A stretch of 34,539 nucleotides of DNA from positions 1-34,539 of the forward strand of contig JAUUDM010000035.1 in the NCBI GenBank assembly GCA_030826765.1, written 5' to 3'. The translations under genes and the position numbers were made by a program. The notes under the pieces were generated by a model. The model ran no database searches. It was not told the origin of the DNA and saw only the letters and a program-made list of their open reading frames with translations. Every line of letters starts with the position of its first letter. The first letter of the stretch is position 1. This DNA comes from Nautiliales bacterium (GTDB lineage Bacteria > Campylobacterota > Campylobacteria > Campylobacterales > JAADDX01). Shown piece after piece: positions 1 through 7,784 of the stretch.

Positions 1-116
1 TTAGAATCTTCTTTTGATTTATTAGCTTCAGCATTAAATATTTTATCTTTTGTATTATTTAAAACTGATGCAAGTGATAAAGATGCTATTAAACTTATTG
101 TTATTATTTTTCTCAT
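1..116 (-). CDS. Secreted protein, N-terminal fragment (window edge)
   Basis: An open frame starts at the ATG at 116-114 and runs off the left edge without a stop, giving 38 codons. It begins MRKIITISLIASLSLASV, a short basic start followed by a hydrophobic stretch, which reads as a signal peptide. The rest seen is polar (Asn, Lys, Glu). A ribosome site (AAGG) lies just upstream, and the start is only 14 bp after the stop of the ABC ATPase gene, so it is the fourth gene of that operon. Exporters made of an HlyD adaptor, an FtsX-like permease and an ATPase often need an outer-membrane TolC-type channel, and this could be that channel; too little is visible to decide. Confidence 0.6.
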   Translation of the reverse strand, partial: MRKIITISLIASLSLASVLNNTKDKIFNAEANKSKEDS

Positions 117-130
117 ATTAAGCCTTTTTA

Positions 131-832
131 TTATATAATTTTATCAATTTTTTTATTAATTACTTTTTTATCTTTAATTTGTAAAATTCTATCACATAAA
201 GGAAGCATATCTTCATCGTGAGTTACCATAATAACTGCTACATTTTGTTCAACTGCTATTTTTTTAAGCATTTTCACTACATCTATAGACCTTGTTTTAT
301 CAAGTGCTGCAGTTGGTTCATCTGCTAAAATTATCTCTGGTTCAGTAGCCAAAGCTCTTGCAATTGCTACTCTTTGTTGTTGTCCTCCACTTAATTCACT
401 TGGCATAAAATTAGCTTTCTCAGCAATATCAAAATATGTAAATAATTCCATTGCTTTTTTATTAGCATTCTCTTTTGAAATTCCTTTTGTAACAGAAAGT
501 AAAGTTACATTTTCTATCACATTTAAAAAAGGAACTAAATTTGGTGCCTGGAAGATAAATCCTATTTTATCTCTTCTTATTTTAGTAGTATCTTTTATAA
601 GCCATTTATTATCATAAACTTTTTCATCACCTAAATATATCTTCCCACTTGTAGGGGTTTCAACACATCCAATCATCATCAAAAGAGTAGTTTTCCCTGC
701 TCCACTTGGAGCTATAAGTGCTACTAATTCACCTTTTTTTACTTCAAAATTTGCTCCGTTTATTACCTCAACTTTTGTTTCACCCTTACCAAAAATTTTT
801 ACTAAATTTTCAACTTTTATACTATTATCCAC
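131..832 (-). CDS. ABC exporter ATP-binding protein (LolD/MacB/DevA type)
   Basis: This 233-residue nucleotide-binding subunit would drive the neighbouring permease from the cytoplasmic side. Walker A is APSGAGKT at 41-48, with Ala in place of the usual first Gly. The ABC signature LSGGQ is at 147-151, Walker B ILADE at 168-172, and the switch histidine H205 follows in VTHDE. The Q-loop glutamine lies in FIFQAPN around 92-98. Size and motifs fit the small ATPases paired with FtsX-like permeases (LolD, MacB, DevA). Its start overlaps the end of the permease gene by 8 bp. The substrate is not evident; the adaptor in the same operon argues for export across the envelope rather than lipoprotein sorting. 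Confidence 0.92.
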   Translation of the reverse strand: MDNSIKVENLVKIFGKGETKVEVINGANFEVKKGELVALIAPSGAGKTTLLMMIGCVETPTSGKIYLGDEKVYDNKWLIKDTTKIRRDKIGFIFQAPNLVPFLNVIENVTLLSVTKGISKENANKKAMELFTYFDIAEKANFMPSELSGGQQQRVAIARALATEPEIILADEPTAALDKTRSIDVVKMLKKIAVEQNVAVIMVTHDEDMLPLCDRILQIKDKKVINKKIDKII

Positions 833-1970
833 CTATAGCCTCCTGAGGATTTACTTTTATAACTTTATAAATTCCAATTAAAGAAGATAAAATAGAAGCC
901 ACTAAAACTATAACAAAAAGTATTTCAGCATCATTTAAATCTAATAAAACTCTTTTTGGAAACTTATTGTATATTAAATGAGAAAAAATATTTCCAGAAA
1001 TAAAAGCTAATACTCCAAGTACAACAGTTTCTTGCAAAATCATATTTACAATTTTACTATTTGGAATACCAATTAATTTCATAATAGCAATCTCTTTCAT
1101 TTTTTCTAATGTCATTGTATAAATTATAAGTCCAATAATAATTGTAGAAACTATTATTAAAATAACTGTAAAACTTCCTATTTGTTTAGATGACTTTTCT
1201 ATAACATGTCTTGATAAAAAAAATAATTCATCTTTTTGAGTAAAAACATTTTTGTTAAACTCTTTTTTAATATTTTTAGCTACTAAATCAGATAAATATC
1301 CTTTTTTAAGTTTAACAACTATTGTATTTACTAAATCGCTATCTCTATTTGCTTTTATACCCCTTGCTCTATCATTTCTAATTCTTGGATTTGTGTAGTT
1401 AAACTGAATCTTATTTGCATCAGATAAAGACATATAAACTATCGGATTGCCTCCACTATCAACCGTCCCGTGAGTAATACCTACAACCGTATAAATATCA
1501 TTTAATAATTTTATTTTATCTCCAATTTTATACCTCATTTTATCTGTTACAACTATTTCATAATGAGATTTATTTATATTTCTTCCCTTAATTAATCTTT
1601 TAGGATTTATAGGAGTTATTTCTCCAAAAACATCATATCCTACAATCATTGCTTTTGTAAATTTTGTTTTTAGAGGGAATTCAATAGTTTGAAAAGTATA
1701 AGCAGCAGTTTTGTCAACACCTTCTACTGATTTTAAATAATTTTTTAAATCTCTATGAATTTTTGAGCTTTCTGCAAAAGGTCCCATTTTATCTTCTTGC
1801 ACTACCCACAAGTCTGGATTTATATCGTTAACTAATACCTTAGCATCATAAATCATTCCACGATAAACACCAATCATAATAAGTACCACACCTAAGAGCA
1901 TTCCAACACCCATAGCCGTTATGAGAAATTTTCCTAATGTATGCTTAATATCTTTATAAGCTAAATTCAT
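825..1970 (-). CDS. ABC transporter permease, FtsX-like (DevC/MacB type)
   Basis: This 381-residue membrane subunit has the FtsX/MacB layout: one membrane helix near 15-38, a large periplasmic region (about 40-260) and three helices at about 264-288, 308-330 and 348-372. The C-terminal block around EKMKEIAIMKLIGIPNSKI (289-307) is the conserved FtsX cytoplasmic coupling segment (EIAxxKxxG). It overlaps the adaptor gene by 4 bp (ATGA type) and the ATPase gene by 8 bp, so the three are translated together. The family is involved in exporting lipids, peptides or glycolipids by mechanotransmission; the substrate here cannot be told. The single-permease set with an HlyD adaptor most resembles DevBCA-type exporters. 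Confidence 0.88.
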   Translation of the reverse strand: MNLAYKDIKHTLGKFLITAMGVGMLLGVVLIMIGVYRGMIYDAKVLVNDINPDLWVVQEDKMGPFAESSKIHRDLKNYLKSVEGVDKTAAYTFQTIEFPLKTKFTKAMIVGYDVFGEITPINPKRLIKGRNINKSHYEIVVTDKMRYKIGDKIKLLNDIYTVVGITHGTVDSGGNPIVYMSLSDANKIQFNYTNPRIRNDRARGIKANRDSDLVNTIVVKLKKGYLSDLVAKNIKKEFNKNVFTQKDELFFLSRHVIEKSSKQIGSFTVILIIVSTIIIGLIIYTMTLEKMKEIAIMKLIGIPNSKIVNMILQETVVLGVLAFISGNIFSHLIYNKFPKRVLLDLNDAEILFVIVLVASILSSLIGIYKVIKVNPQEAIGG

Positions 1971-3100
1971 AGAACTTTACTTTCATTTTTTAATGGTGCT
2001 TTTTTACTACTTGGCACTATAATTTCTAAATTTGACTTATTTATAATTATAAATTTAGCATTTCTATCTATTATTTTTATTTCTTCAAATTTTGCTTTAT
2101 CTCCATTTTTTACCCATACTCCAGCTTTTTTATTTTTATATACAATTACATTTACTGGTATTTTATAAATATTTTGATATTTTTTTGTAGTAATTGCAAC
2201 ATTTGCCTGAGAATTCATATAAAAAGGTATTGGCAATTTATTAAAAGAGATGTCAACTTCTCTCTCTTCTGTCACTAAATCTGTAACTGGAGTAATTCTT
2301 TTTACAACTCCCTTGTAATGAATATTAGGATTTGAATTTAAAGTAATCTCTGCAATTTGTCCTATTTTTAAATTTTTACTAACTCTTTCATCAATATAAC
2401 TTTTTACCCATACATCTTTTGGATTTACTATTTCAAAAATTTCTTCATTTGACATTACATTTTCTTTTAATGAAACATTTCTTAAAATTACTAAACCATC
2501 AGTCGGAGCATAAATTTTAAATTTAGTTAATTGAAGCTCAATAGATTCAATATTTTTACTTGCAATTTCTATCTCTTTTTTTGATATTTTTAAAGCAACT
2601 TTATCAGCTTCTATTTCTTTAATAATCTCTTCTAAATTTGCCTTAGAAGTATCATATTTATCTTGTGAAACACCTTTTGATTTTAAAAGTTTTCTGTTTC
2701 TTTGAAAAGTTTTATTTGCAAGCCATTTTTTTACTTCTAAAGTCTCTAAATCTTTATTTAATTTTTCAACATTTAGTTTTGCTTTTTCTAAATTTAGTTT
2801 TTCTATTTCAAGTTTTTTAGGTAAATCTACACTATCAATAACGGCTAATAACTCGCCTTTTTTTACCCATTTCCCAATATCACTATTTAACTTTAAAATT
2901 CTTCCTGAAACTTCAGAATTAACTTTATAAATTGTTTTAGCTGATATGTTTCCAATCCCATAAACCTGAACTTTTAAATCACCTTGTATTGGTGTAATTA
3001 TTTCGTAAGTATGCTTTGGAATATAAACTTTTTTGTAAAAAGCAAAACCTATAATAATTAAAAGTAATAAAAAACTCCCCCACTTTAATATATTTTTCAT
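1967..3100 (-). CDS. HlyD-family periplasmic adaptor (membrane fusion protein)
   Basis: First gene of the ABC exporter operon, 377 residues. An N-terminal membrane anchor (about 6-22) is followed by a barrel-sandwich half (VSGRILKLNSDIGKWVKKGELL, about 64-85), a long Lys/Glu-rich coiled-coil hairpin (about 95-195), the second lipoyl half (IYAPTDGLVI near 197) and beta-barrel domains to the C terminus. This is the usual order in HlyD/MacA/DevB adaptors that link an inner-membrane transporter to an outer-membrane channel. It has a strong ribosome site (AAGGAAG) before the ATG, and a promoter with a tandem repeat lies upstream. Two adaptor systems occur in this window; this one belongs to the ABC set, the other at 15891-16931 to the RND pump. 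Confidence 0.9.
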   Translation of the reverse strand: MKNILKWGSFLLLLIIIGFAFYKKVYIPKHTYEIITPIQGDLKVQVYGIGNISAKTIYKVNSEVSGRILKLNSDIGKWVKKGELLAVIDSVDLPKKLEIEKLNLEKAKLNVEKLNKDLETLEVKKWLANKTFQRNRKLLKSKGVSQDKYDTSKANLEEIIKEIEADKVALKISKKEIEIASKNIESIELQLTKFKIYAPTDGLVILRNVSLKENVMSNEEIFEIVNPKDVWVKSYIDERVSKNLKIGQIAEITLNSNPNIHYKGVVKRITPVTDLVTEEREVDISFNKLPIPFYMNSQANVAITTKKYQNIYKIPVNVIVYKNKKAGVWVKNGDKAKFEEIKIIDRNAKFIIINKSNLEIIVPSSKKAPLKNESKVL

Positions 3101-3128
3101 TTTCTTCCTTTAAATGGTTTACAAAAGA

Positions 3129-3134
3129 AGTATA
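3129..3134 (-). promoter_or_regulatory. Promoter -10 of the ABC exporter operon
   Basis: On the minus strand the sequence reads TATACT, about 30 bp before the adaptor ATG. There is no recognisable -35, as is common in Campylobacterota. The 9-bp tandem repeat at 3142-3161 lies directly upstream, over the -35 region. The assignment is by eye. Confidence 0.5.
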
Positions 3135-3141
3135 ATAAAAT

Positions 3142-3161
3142 AAAGTAAATAGAAAGTAAAT
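3142..3161 (-). repeat. Two 9-bp direct repeats at 11-bp period, possible regulator site
   Basis: AAAGTAAAT occurs at 3142-3150 and again at 3153-3161. The 11-bp period is one helical turn, and the pair sits about 8 bp upstream of the -10 of the exporter operon, directly after the rhodanese stop codon. Tandem direct repeats with this spacing over the -35 are typical targets of OmpR-family response regulators. No regulator gene is adjacent in this window, so the link is inference. Confidence 0.4.
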
Positions 3162-3162
3162 A

Positions 3163-3540
3163 TTATTTAAAGACAGGCTTTATATTCACAACCTCTCTAA
3201 TATAATAAAGACCACCATTAAGATTTTCGGCATCTATTCCATTTTCTCTTAGAAGTTTTGTAGCTTCGTAACTATCCACTCCTCTTTCGCACAATACATA
3301 AACAGGAGAATTTAATTTTTTTACTTCTTCTACAAAGTTATCATCAAAAGGAATAAAAACACTTCCTTCATAAAATCCTAAATCTTCGATACTCTCTTCA
3401 TCTCGAATATCAACAATAATTCTACCTTCATTTAAAAAATTTTCATCAGGAAAATCCTCTCTCATAGGTGCTAATCTTTCAGCCCCAAATCCCCAAGTGG
3501 GCTTTTTTCTCTCTTCTTTTCCAAATAGTTTTTTAAACAT
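3163..3540 (-). CDS. Rhodanese-like domain protein
   Basis: Small cytoplasmic protein of 125 residues with one rhodanese fold. The active-site loop is CERGVDS with Cys84, matching CxxGxxS, preceded by IIVDIRDEESIEDLGFYEG, the usual rhodanese start (DxRxxxE...GH-like). It may carry or transfer sulfur, but single-domain rhodaneses have many partners. I chose the start at 3540 (MFKKLFGKE) over an upstream ATG at 3576 because GGAGAT lies six bases before it and because the longer form would run further into ispC. It overlaps the end of ispC by 8 bp and is the last gene of the rqcH-cdsA-ispC run. Confidence 0.85.
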   Translation of the reverse strand: MFKKLFGKEERKKPTWGFGAERLAPMREDFPDENFLNEGRIIVDIRDEESIEDLGFYEGSVFIPFDDNFVEEVKKLNSPVYVLCERGVDSYEATKLLRENGIDAENLNGGLYYIREVVNIKPVFK

Positions 3541-4609
3541 TTTTATCTCCATATTTTTGGGTAATCTCTTTATCAATCATAAAAATATCATCAATAGAAT
3601 TAATTTTTATATTTTCATATTCTTTAAATATATTTAATATAAACTCACTTATTTCTATAAAATTAATTTTTCTTTCTCTAAATCTTATGTTTGCAATCTC
3701 ATTTGCTGAATTTATCACAACTCCCAATTCAGGTTTATTTAAAAGTTTATCTTTTATTTGCCAAACTGGATATCTTTCTTTATCAATTTTTCTAAATTCT
3801 AATGAAGCAATCTCTTCCCAATTCACAAAAGGAGTAATTTGTTTATCAACTTCTCCAAGTAAAGCAAAAGCAATAGGAAGTCTCATATCACTTGTTGCAA
3901 TGTGTGCAGTCGTACTTCCATCAATAAAATTTATCATAGAGTGAATTATTGATTTTGTTTCTATTATGGCATCAATTTTTTCTATTCCAAAAAGCCATCT
4001 TGCTTCTAATAATTCAAAAATCTTATTTACCATTGTAGCACTATCAATTGTAATTTTATCACCCATTGACCAATTTGGATGTTTTAAAACATCTTCAAGT
4101 TTTGCTTCTTTTATCTTTTCAAGTGGATAATCTCTCAATGCCCCTCCACTTGCAGTAATTGTCATTGAATCAATTTTTCGTCCATTATTTAAATACCAAA
4201 GTCCAAAATGTTCACTATCAATAGGAACAATATTATCCATATCAATAAACTTACCAGCCATTACAAGAGATTCTTTATTTGCTAAGGCAAGTTTTTTATT
4301 TGTTTCTTTTGTTTTTAGAGTTGGCTTAATTCCACTACTTCCAACAAGTGCATTTATTACTATTTCACTTTCACTCTCTTCAATAGTTTTTAATATTTCA
4401 TCTTCACCAAATTTTATATTTTTAAAATTAATTTTATCAGCAGTAAATTTATCTTTTACAACTACTCTTTTTGGCTTAAATTCTTCAATTTGCTCATTTA
4501 AAAGTTTATAATTATTTCCAGCAACTAATGTATCAATATTTAGATTGAAAACTCTAGCAATATTTAAAACATTTACCCCAATACTTCCCGTACTTCCAAG
4601 TAGAATCAT
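3533..4609 (-). CDS. ispC: 1-deoxy-D-xylulose 5-phosphate reductoisomerase
   Basis: This enzyme converts DXP to 2-C-methylerythritol 4-phosphate with NADPH, the committed step of the MEP isoprenoid pathway. The 358-residue protein opens with the NADPH-binding GSTGSIG at 5-11. Other family marks are NKESLVMAG, the metal-binding PIDSEHFGLWYL, the TASGGALRD segment, and HPNWSMGDKITIDSATMVNK. Length is slightly below E. coli Dxr (398). It overlaps cdsA by 4 bp, a pairing of ispC and cdsA that is common in many bacteria. Its product eventually feeds the prenyl chains used by the MqnP-like enzyme at 11073-11921. Confidence 0.96.
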   Translation of the reverse strand: MILLGSTGSIGVNVLNIARVFNLNIDTLVAGNNYKLLNEQIEEFKPKRVVVKDKFTADKINFKNIKFGEDEILKTIEESESEIVINALVGSSGIKPTLKTKETNKKLALANKESLVMAGKFIDMDNIVPIDSEHFGLWYLNNGRKIDSMTITASGGALRDYPLEKIKEAKLEDVLKHPNWSMGDKITIDSATMVNKIFELLEARWLFGIEKIDAIIETKSIIHSMINFIDGSTTAHIATSDMRLPIAFALLGEVDKQITPFVNWEEIASLEFRKIDKERYPVWQIKDKLLNKPELGVVINSANEIANIRFRERKINFIEISEFILNIFKEYENIKINSIDDIFMIDKEITQKYGDKNV

Positions 4610-5370
4610 ACGAGTTTCATTCCAACGAATAAAATTACAACTCCAAAAAGATAACCATCTAATCTATCCAAAATTCCGCCGTGTCCAGGAAAAATATTTC
4701 CACTGTCTTTTACATCTGCTTTTCTTTTAAGATAACTTTCAAATAAATCTCCAAAAACACTAAAAAACGAAACAAAAAATGATAAAACTAAGGCATATAA
4801 AAATCCATTAAAATATAATCCTGCTACACTTCCTATAATCGTCCCAGCAATTATTCCACCAGCAACTCCTTCTAATGTTTTGTTTGGTGAAGTAGGTGAA
4901 AATTTATGTTTTCCAAAACTTTTCCCACTAAAATATGCAAATGTATCAGTAAAAGAAACTACTAAAATAAGCCATAAAACAGCAAATACTCCAAACTCTT
5001 TATAAAGAGCTAAAAACAAAATCATAGAAACTGTCGGATAAATAAAAACAAAAGTATCTTTTATATTTTCATTTCTATAAACTTTATGACTTGCCATTAA
5101 AATAGCTGGTAAAAATGCTAATAATTCTACTTGAGGAGTAAAGAGAGTAGCAATCCAAGTAACTACTGCTAATGATAAAACTACACCTTTACTTTCAACT
5201 TCTATAAGTTTATTTGTTTCATAAACTCCTAAAATATAAGCCATACCCAATACAAGCCACATTAAATAAAAATTATTTATAGCTAAAATAATTACAACAA
5301 GTGAAATTAATCCTACCCCTGTTATAATTCTTTGTTTATTCCCAAATAATGCATTTTTAATCTTATCCAT
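4606..5370 (-). CDS. cdsA: Phosphatidate cytidylyltransferase
   Basis: Inner-membrane enzyme that makes CDP-diacylglycerol from phosphatidate and CTP, the precursor for all phospholipids; PssA (27425-28129) uses its product. The 254-residue protein has about eight hydrophobic helices. The CdsA signature near the C terminus is intact: LKRKADVKDSGNIFPGHGG followed by ILDRLDGY. An earlier conserved segment SFTDTFAYFSGKSFGKHKF is also present. It sits 2 bp after the small gene at 5373-5618 and overlaps ispC by 4 bp. Confidence 0.96.
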   Translation of the reverse strand: MDKIKNALFGNKQRIITGVGLISLVVIILAINNFYLMWLVLGMAYILGVYETNKLIEVESKGVVLSLAVVTWIATLFTPQVELLAFLPAILMASHKVYRNENIKDTFVFIYPTVSMILFLALYKEFGVFAVLWLILVVSFTDTFAYFSGKSFGKHKFSPTSPNKTLEGVAGGIIAGTIIGSVAGLYFNGFLYALVLSFFVSFFSVFGDLFESYLKRKADVKDSGNIFPGHGGILDRLDGYLFGVVILFVGMKLV

Positions 5371-5372
5371 TT

Positions 5373-5618
5373 TTATCCTTTTAAATCTATATGATGAATT
5401 TGTTTTGCATTTTCTCTTTGTTCATCTTTTGTTAAATTCGTATCAATTTTATCTGTTTCTTCTACTTTTCTAACTTTTCTAACTTTATCTTCTTTTTCTT
5501 TTGCTACAATTTTAGAAAATTCATCAGAAAATTTCATTTGTGCAATATGTTCAGCATATAAATATGCAGGAATATGCATATTTTGATTAATATTTATAAT
5601 TTGACCTATTTGACTCAT
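5373..5618 (-). CDS. Small protein of unknown function
   Basis: I do not recognise this 81-residue protein. The first half is mixed (MSQIGQIININQNMHIPAY) with no signal peptide or membrane helix. The second half is strongly charged (Lys, Glu, Asp), probably helical or disordered, and holds a short repeat VRKVRKVEE. Its start overlaps the stop of the coiled-coil gene upstream as ATGA, and cdsA starts 2 bp downstream, so it is co-translated with both. That placement, and an AAGG ribosome site, make it a real gene. Confidence 0.7.
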   Translation of the reverse strand: MSQIGQIININQNMHIPAYLYAEHIAQMKFSDEFSKIVAKEKEDKVRKVRKVEETDKIDTNLTKDEQRENAKQIHHIDLKG

Positions 5619-6616
5619 CTTAAAGCCTTTTCTAAAGCAAAAGCAAAACTATATAATAGTTTATCATACTTTTCTACAATTTCTTGTTCTCTATTTTTAG
5701 AAGAACTATCAGAAATAACTTCATTCATTGGTTGCAAAAACATTTTTTTATTTTTTAATATTTCTAATTTTTTTTCTATTTTTTTAATATCTTCTTTAAT
5801 TTTTCTTTTATTCAAATCTATTTTTTTTAATTTTTTCTTTAAACCTTGTTTATATTCTAAATTTCCTAATGTTGTTAACTCTACTAAAATATCATTTTCT
5901 TCTATTGTAAGATTTTCTAAAAATTCTTTATCTTCATCTATTTGTTGCAATAGTTCAAATATTTCTTCATCAATTTTTTCTATATCTATATTTATAAATC
6001 TTTTTTTTGTTTTTGATGATAATTTTTTATATTTATTATAAATTATTTTTATATCATTTACAGAAAATTCCATTTCAATAGGTTTATATTTTTTATTTCT
6101 ATCTATTAATACTTTGGTAGTTAAAATATAAACAAAATCACTATATATTTCCTTATCTATATTAGATACAAAAAAAGAAGCAACAAAATAATATATTTTT
6201 TTATAAAATACATTCATTAAAATAGAAGCTAATAAAATTGCTTTTTTTTCTTCTTTTGTATATGTAATTAATTCTTGTATAAGATATTTATTAAAAATAT
6301 TATTAAATTCTTTTCTAAAATATAATGGTGTTATATTTCGAACATCAAATTCTTCTCTTAATACTAAATCAACAACACCTTTTAAAAATTTTTCTATTTC
6401 TTCATCATCTTTAAAATATTTATAAATCAAATTATCATCTTTATTTTCAATAATAAAAGAAGATAATTTTTTAAGTTTATTTTTCAAACTAATATTTTCT
6501 TTTTTTAATTCTACATTTTGTTTTTTATAAAAATCTATCATTTTTTCTTGAGATTTAATAATATTTTGTAATTCTTCTATTTTTACAGAAATATCTTTTT
6601 TTGTTTTTTTATTCAT
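5615..6616 (-). CDS. Coiled-coil protein of unknown function, paralogue B
   Basis: A 333-residue soluble protein without signal or membrane segment. The N-terminal coiled coil (about 8-52) is followed by a compact helical middle (about 60-190, including YKYFKDDEEIEKFLKGVVD and NITPLYFRKEFNNI), a second long coiled coil (about 200-290) and a short conserved C-terminal box around KKMFLQPMNEV ending SFAFALEKAL. The whole layout and many residues match the gene just upstream (6660-7784), so the two are tandem paralogues; this one lacks about 50 N-terminal residues of the other. A TATAAT lies 3 bp before its ATG, which is probably coincidence in this base composition. Confidence 0.75.
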   Translation of the reverse strand: MNKKTKKDISVKIEELQNIIKSQEKMIDFYKKQNVELKKENISLKNKLKKLSSFIIENKDDNLIYKYFKDDEEIEKFLKGVVDLVLREEFDVRNITPLYFRKEFNNIFNKYLIQELITYTKEEKKAILLASILMNVFYKKIYYFVASFFVSNIDKEIYSDFVYILTTKVLIDRNKKYKPIEMEFSVNDIKIIYNKYKKLSSKTKKRFINIDIEKIDEEIFELLQQIDEDKEFLENLTIEENDILVELTTLGNLEYKQGLKKKLKKIDLNKRKIKEDIKKIEKKLEILKNKKMFLQPMNEVISDSSSKNREQEIVEKYDKLLYSFAFALEKALR

Positions 6617-6659
6617 ATTATTATATCCAAACCTTTATAAATTATCTGAAAAAATTGCA

Positions 6660-7784
6660 TCATTTTAAAGCTTTTTCTAAAGCAAATGCAAAACTATTTA
6701 ACATTTTATTATACTCTTCTACAATTTCTTTTTCTACATCTTTTAAAGAATTATCAAAAACAACTTCATTTGCAGGCTGTAAAAACATTTTTTTATTTTC
6801 TAATAATTCTAACTCTTTTTTCAATTTAGAAATATTATCTACAATTATTCTTTTTTGTGAATCTATATTATCTAATTCTTTTTTTATTTCCTCTTTATTT
6901 TCTTCATCTGAATTTGTTAATTGCATTAAAATATCATTTTCTTCATTAGTCAATTCTTCTAACTCTTTTTCATTTTTATCAATTTGTTCTAAACAATTAG
7001 ATATATCCTTATCTACTTTTTCCAAATCTATTTTTATAAGTAAATCATCTTTTTTAAATGCCAATTTTTTATATTTATTATATATTATTTTTATATCATC
7101 TACAGAATATTCCATTTTTATAGGTTCATATTTTTTATCTTTATCTACTAATGTTTTAGTTAATAAAATCTTAATAAAATCTCTATATGTTTCATTTACT
7201 ATTCTTTCAACAAAAAAAGAAGCTATAAGAAAATAAATTTTATCATTAAATCTATTCATTAATATAGAAGCTAATAATATAGCCATTTTTTCTATTTTAG
7301 TATATAAAATTAATTCCTTTATAAAATATCTATTTAAAACATTATACAATTCTTTTCTAAAAAACAGAGGAGTTATATTTTTTGGATTAAATTTTTCTTT
7401 TAATATTTTATTAACAACGTGATGTAAAAAATCTTCTATTTCTATATCTTCTTTAAAATATTTATAAAGTAAATTATTTTCTTTATTTTTAGTAAATGAA
7501 GAAGCTGCCTTTTTAAATTTCTTTTTTAAAAGAATATTTTCTCTTGTTAATTCTAAATTTTGTTTTTTATAATAATCTATAATTTTTTCTTGAGAGTCAA
7601 TACTGTTTTGCAACTCTTGTATATGTTCAGAAACTCTTTTTTTATAAGCAACAATAGATGCATTTCTTTTATCTTTTTCTGATTTATATTTAGATATTTC
7701 ATGACTATAAAGAATAAAACTATTCTTTAACATCTTCACTACTTGATCATATTTTTTTTCTAATTCTTCACAATCTTTATTCAT
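6660..7784 (-). CDS. Coiled-coil protein of unknown function, paralogue A
   Basis: 374 residues, cytoplasmic by appearance. It has an extra N-terminal helical stretch (about 1-50), a coiled coil (about 50-95), a helical middle domain (about 100-235) with YKYFKEDIEIEDFL and NITPLFFRKELYN, a second coiled coil (about 240-330), and the C-terminal box KKMFLQPANEV ending SFAFALEKALK. Blocks shared with the downstream gene include EKIIDYYKKQNLEL, TLVDKDKKYEPI and VDDIKIIYNKYKKL. Its start overlaps the rqcH-like stop by 4 bp. I know of no named family for it; a structural or scaffold role is possible but not shown. Confidence 0.75.
   Translation of the reverse strand: MNKDCEELEKKYDQVVKMLKNSFILYSHEISKYKSEKDKRNASIVAYKKRVSEHIQELQNSIDSQEKIIDYYKKQNLELTRENILLKKKFKKAASSFTKNKENNLLYKYFKEDIEIEDFLHHVVNKILKEKFNPKNITPLFFRKELYNVLNRYFIKELILYTKIEKMAILLASILMNRFNDKIYFLIASFFVERIVNETYRDFIKILLTKTLVDKDKKYEPIKMEYSVDDIKIIYNKYKKLAFKKDDLLIKIDLEKVDKDISNCLEQIDKNEKELEELTNEENDILMQLTNSDEENKEEIKKELDNIDSQKRIIVDNISKLKKELELLENKKMFLQPANEVVFDNSLKDVEKEIVEEYNKMLNSFAFALEKALK

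Noticed and set aside
3687-3944. Plus-strand open frame opposite ispC, and similar long frames opposite alaS, cheZ, the pump and the coiled-coil genes
   Set aside because: They lie antisense to strongly supported genes, have no ribosome sites or recognisable motifs, and their composition follows the real gene in the other strand.
6620-6625. Separate promoter for the second coiled-coil gene
   Set aside because: A TATAAT lies 3 bp before the ATG, which would give a leaderless transcript starting inside the gene. It is more likely chance in AT-rich DNA.
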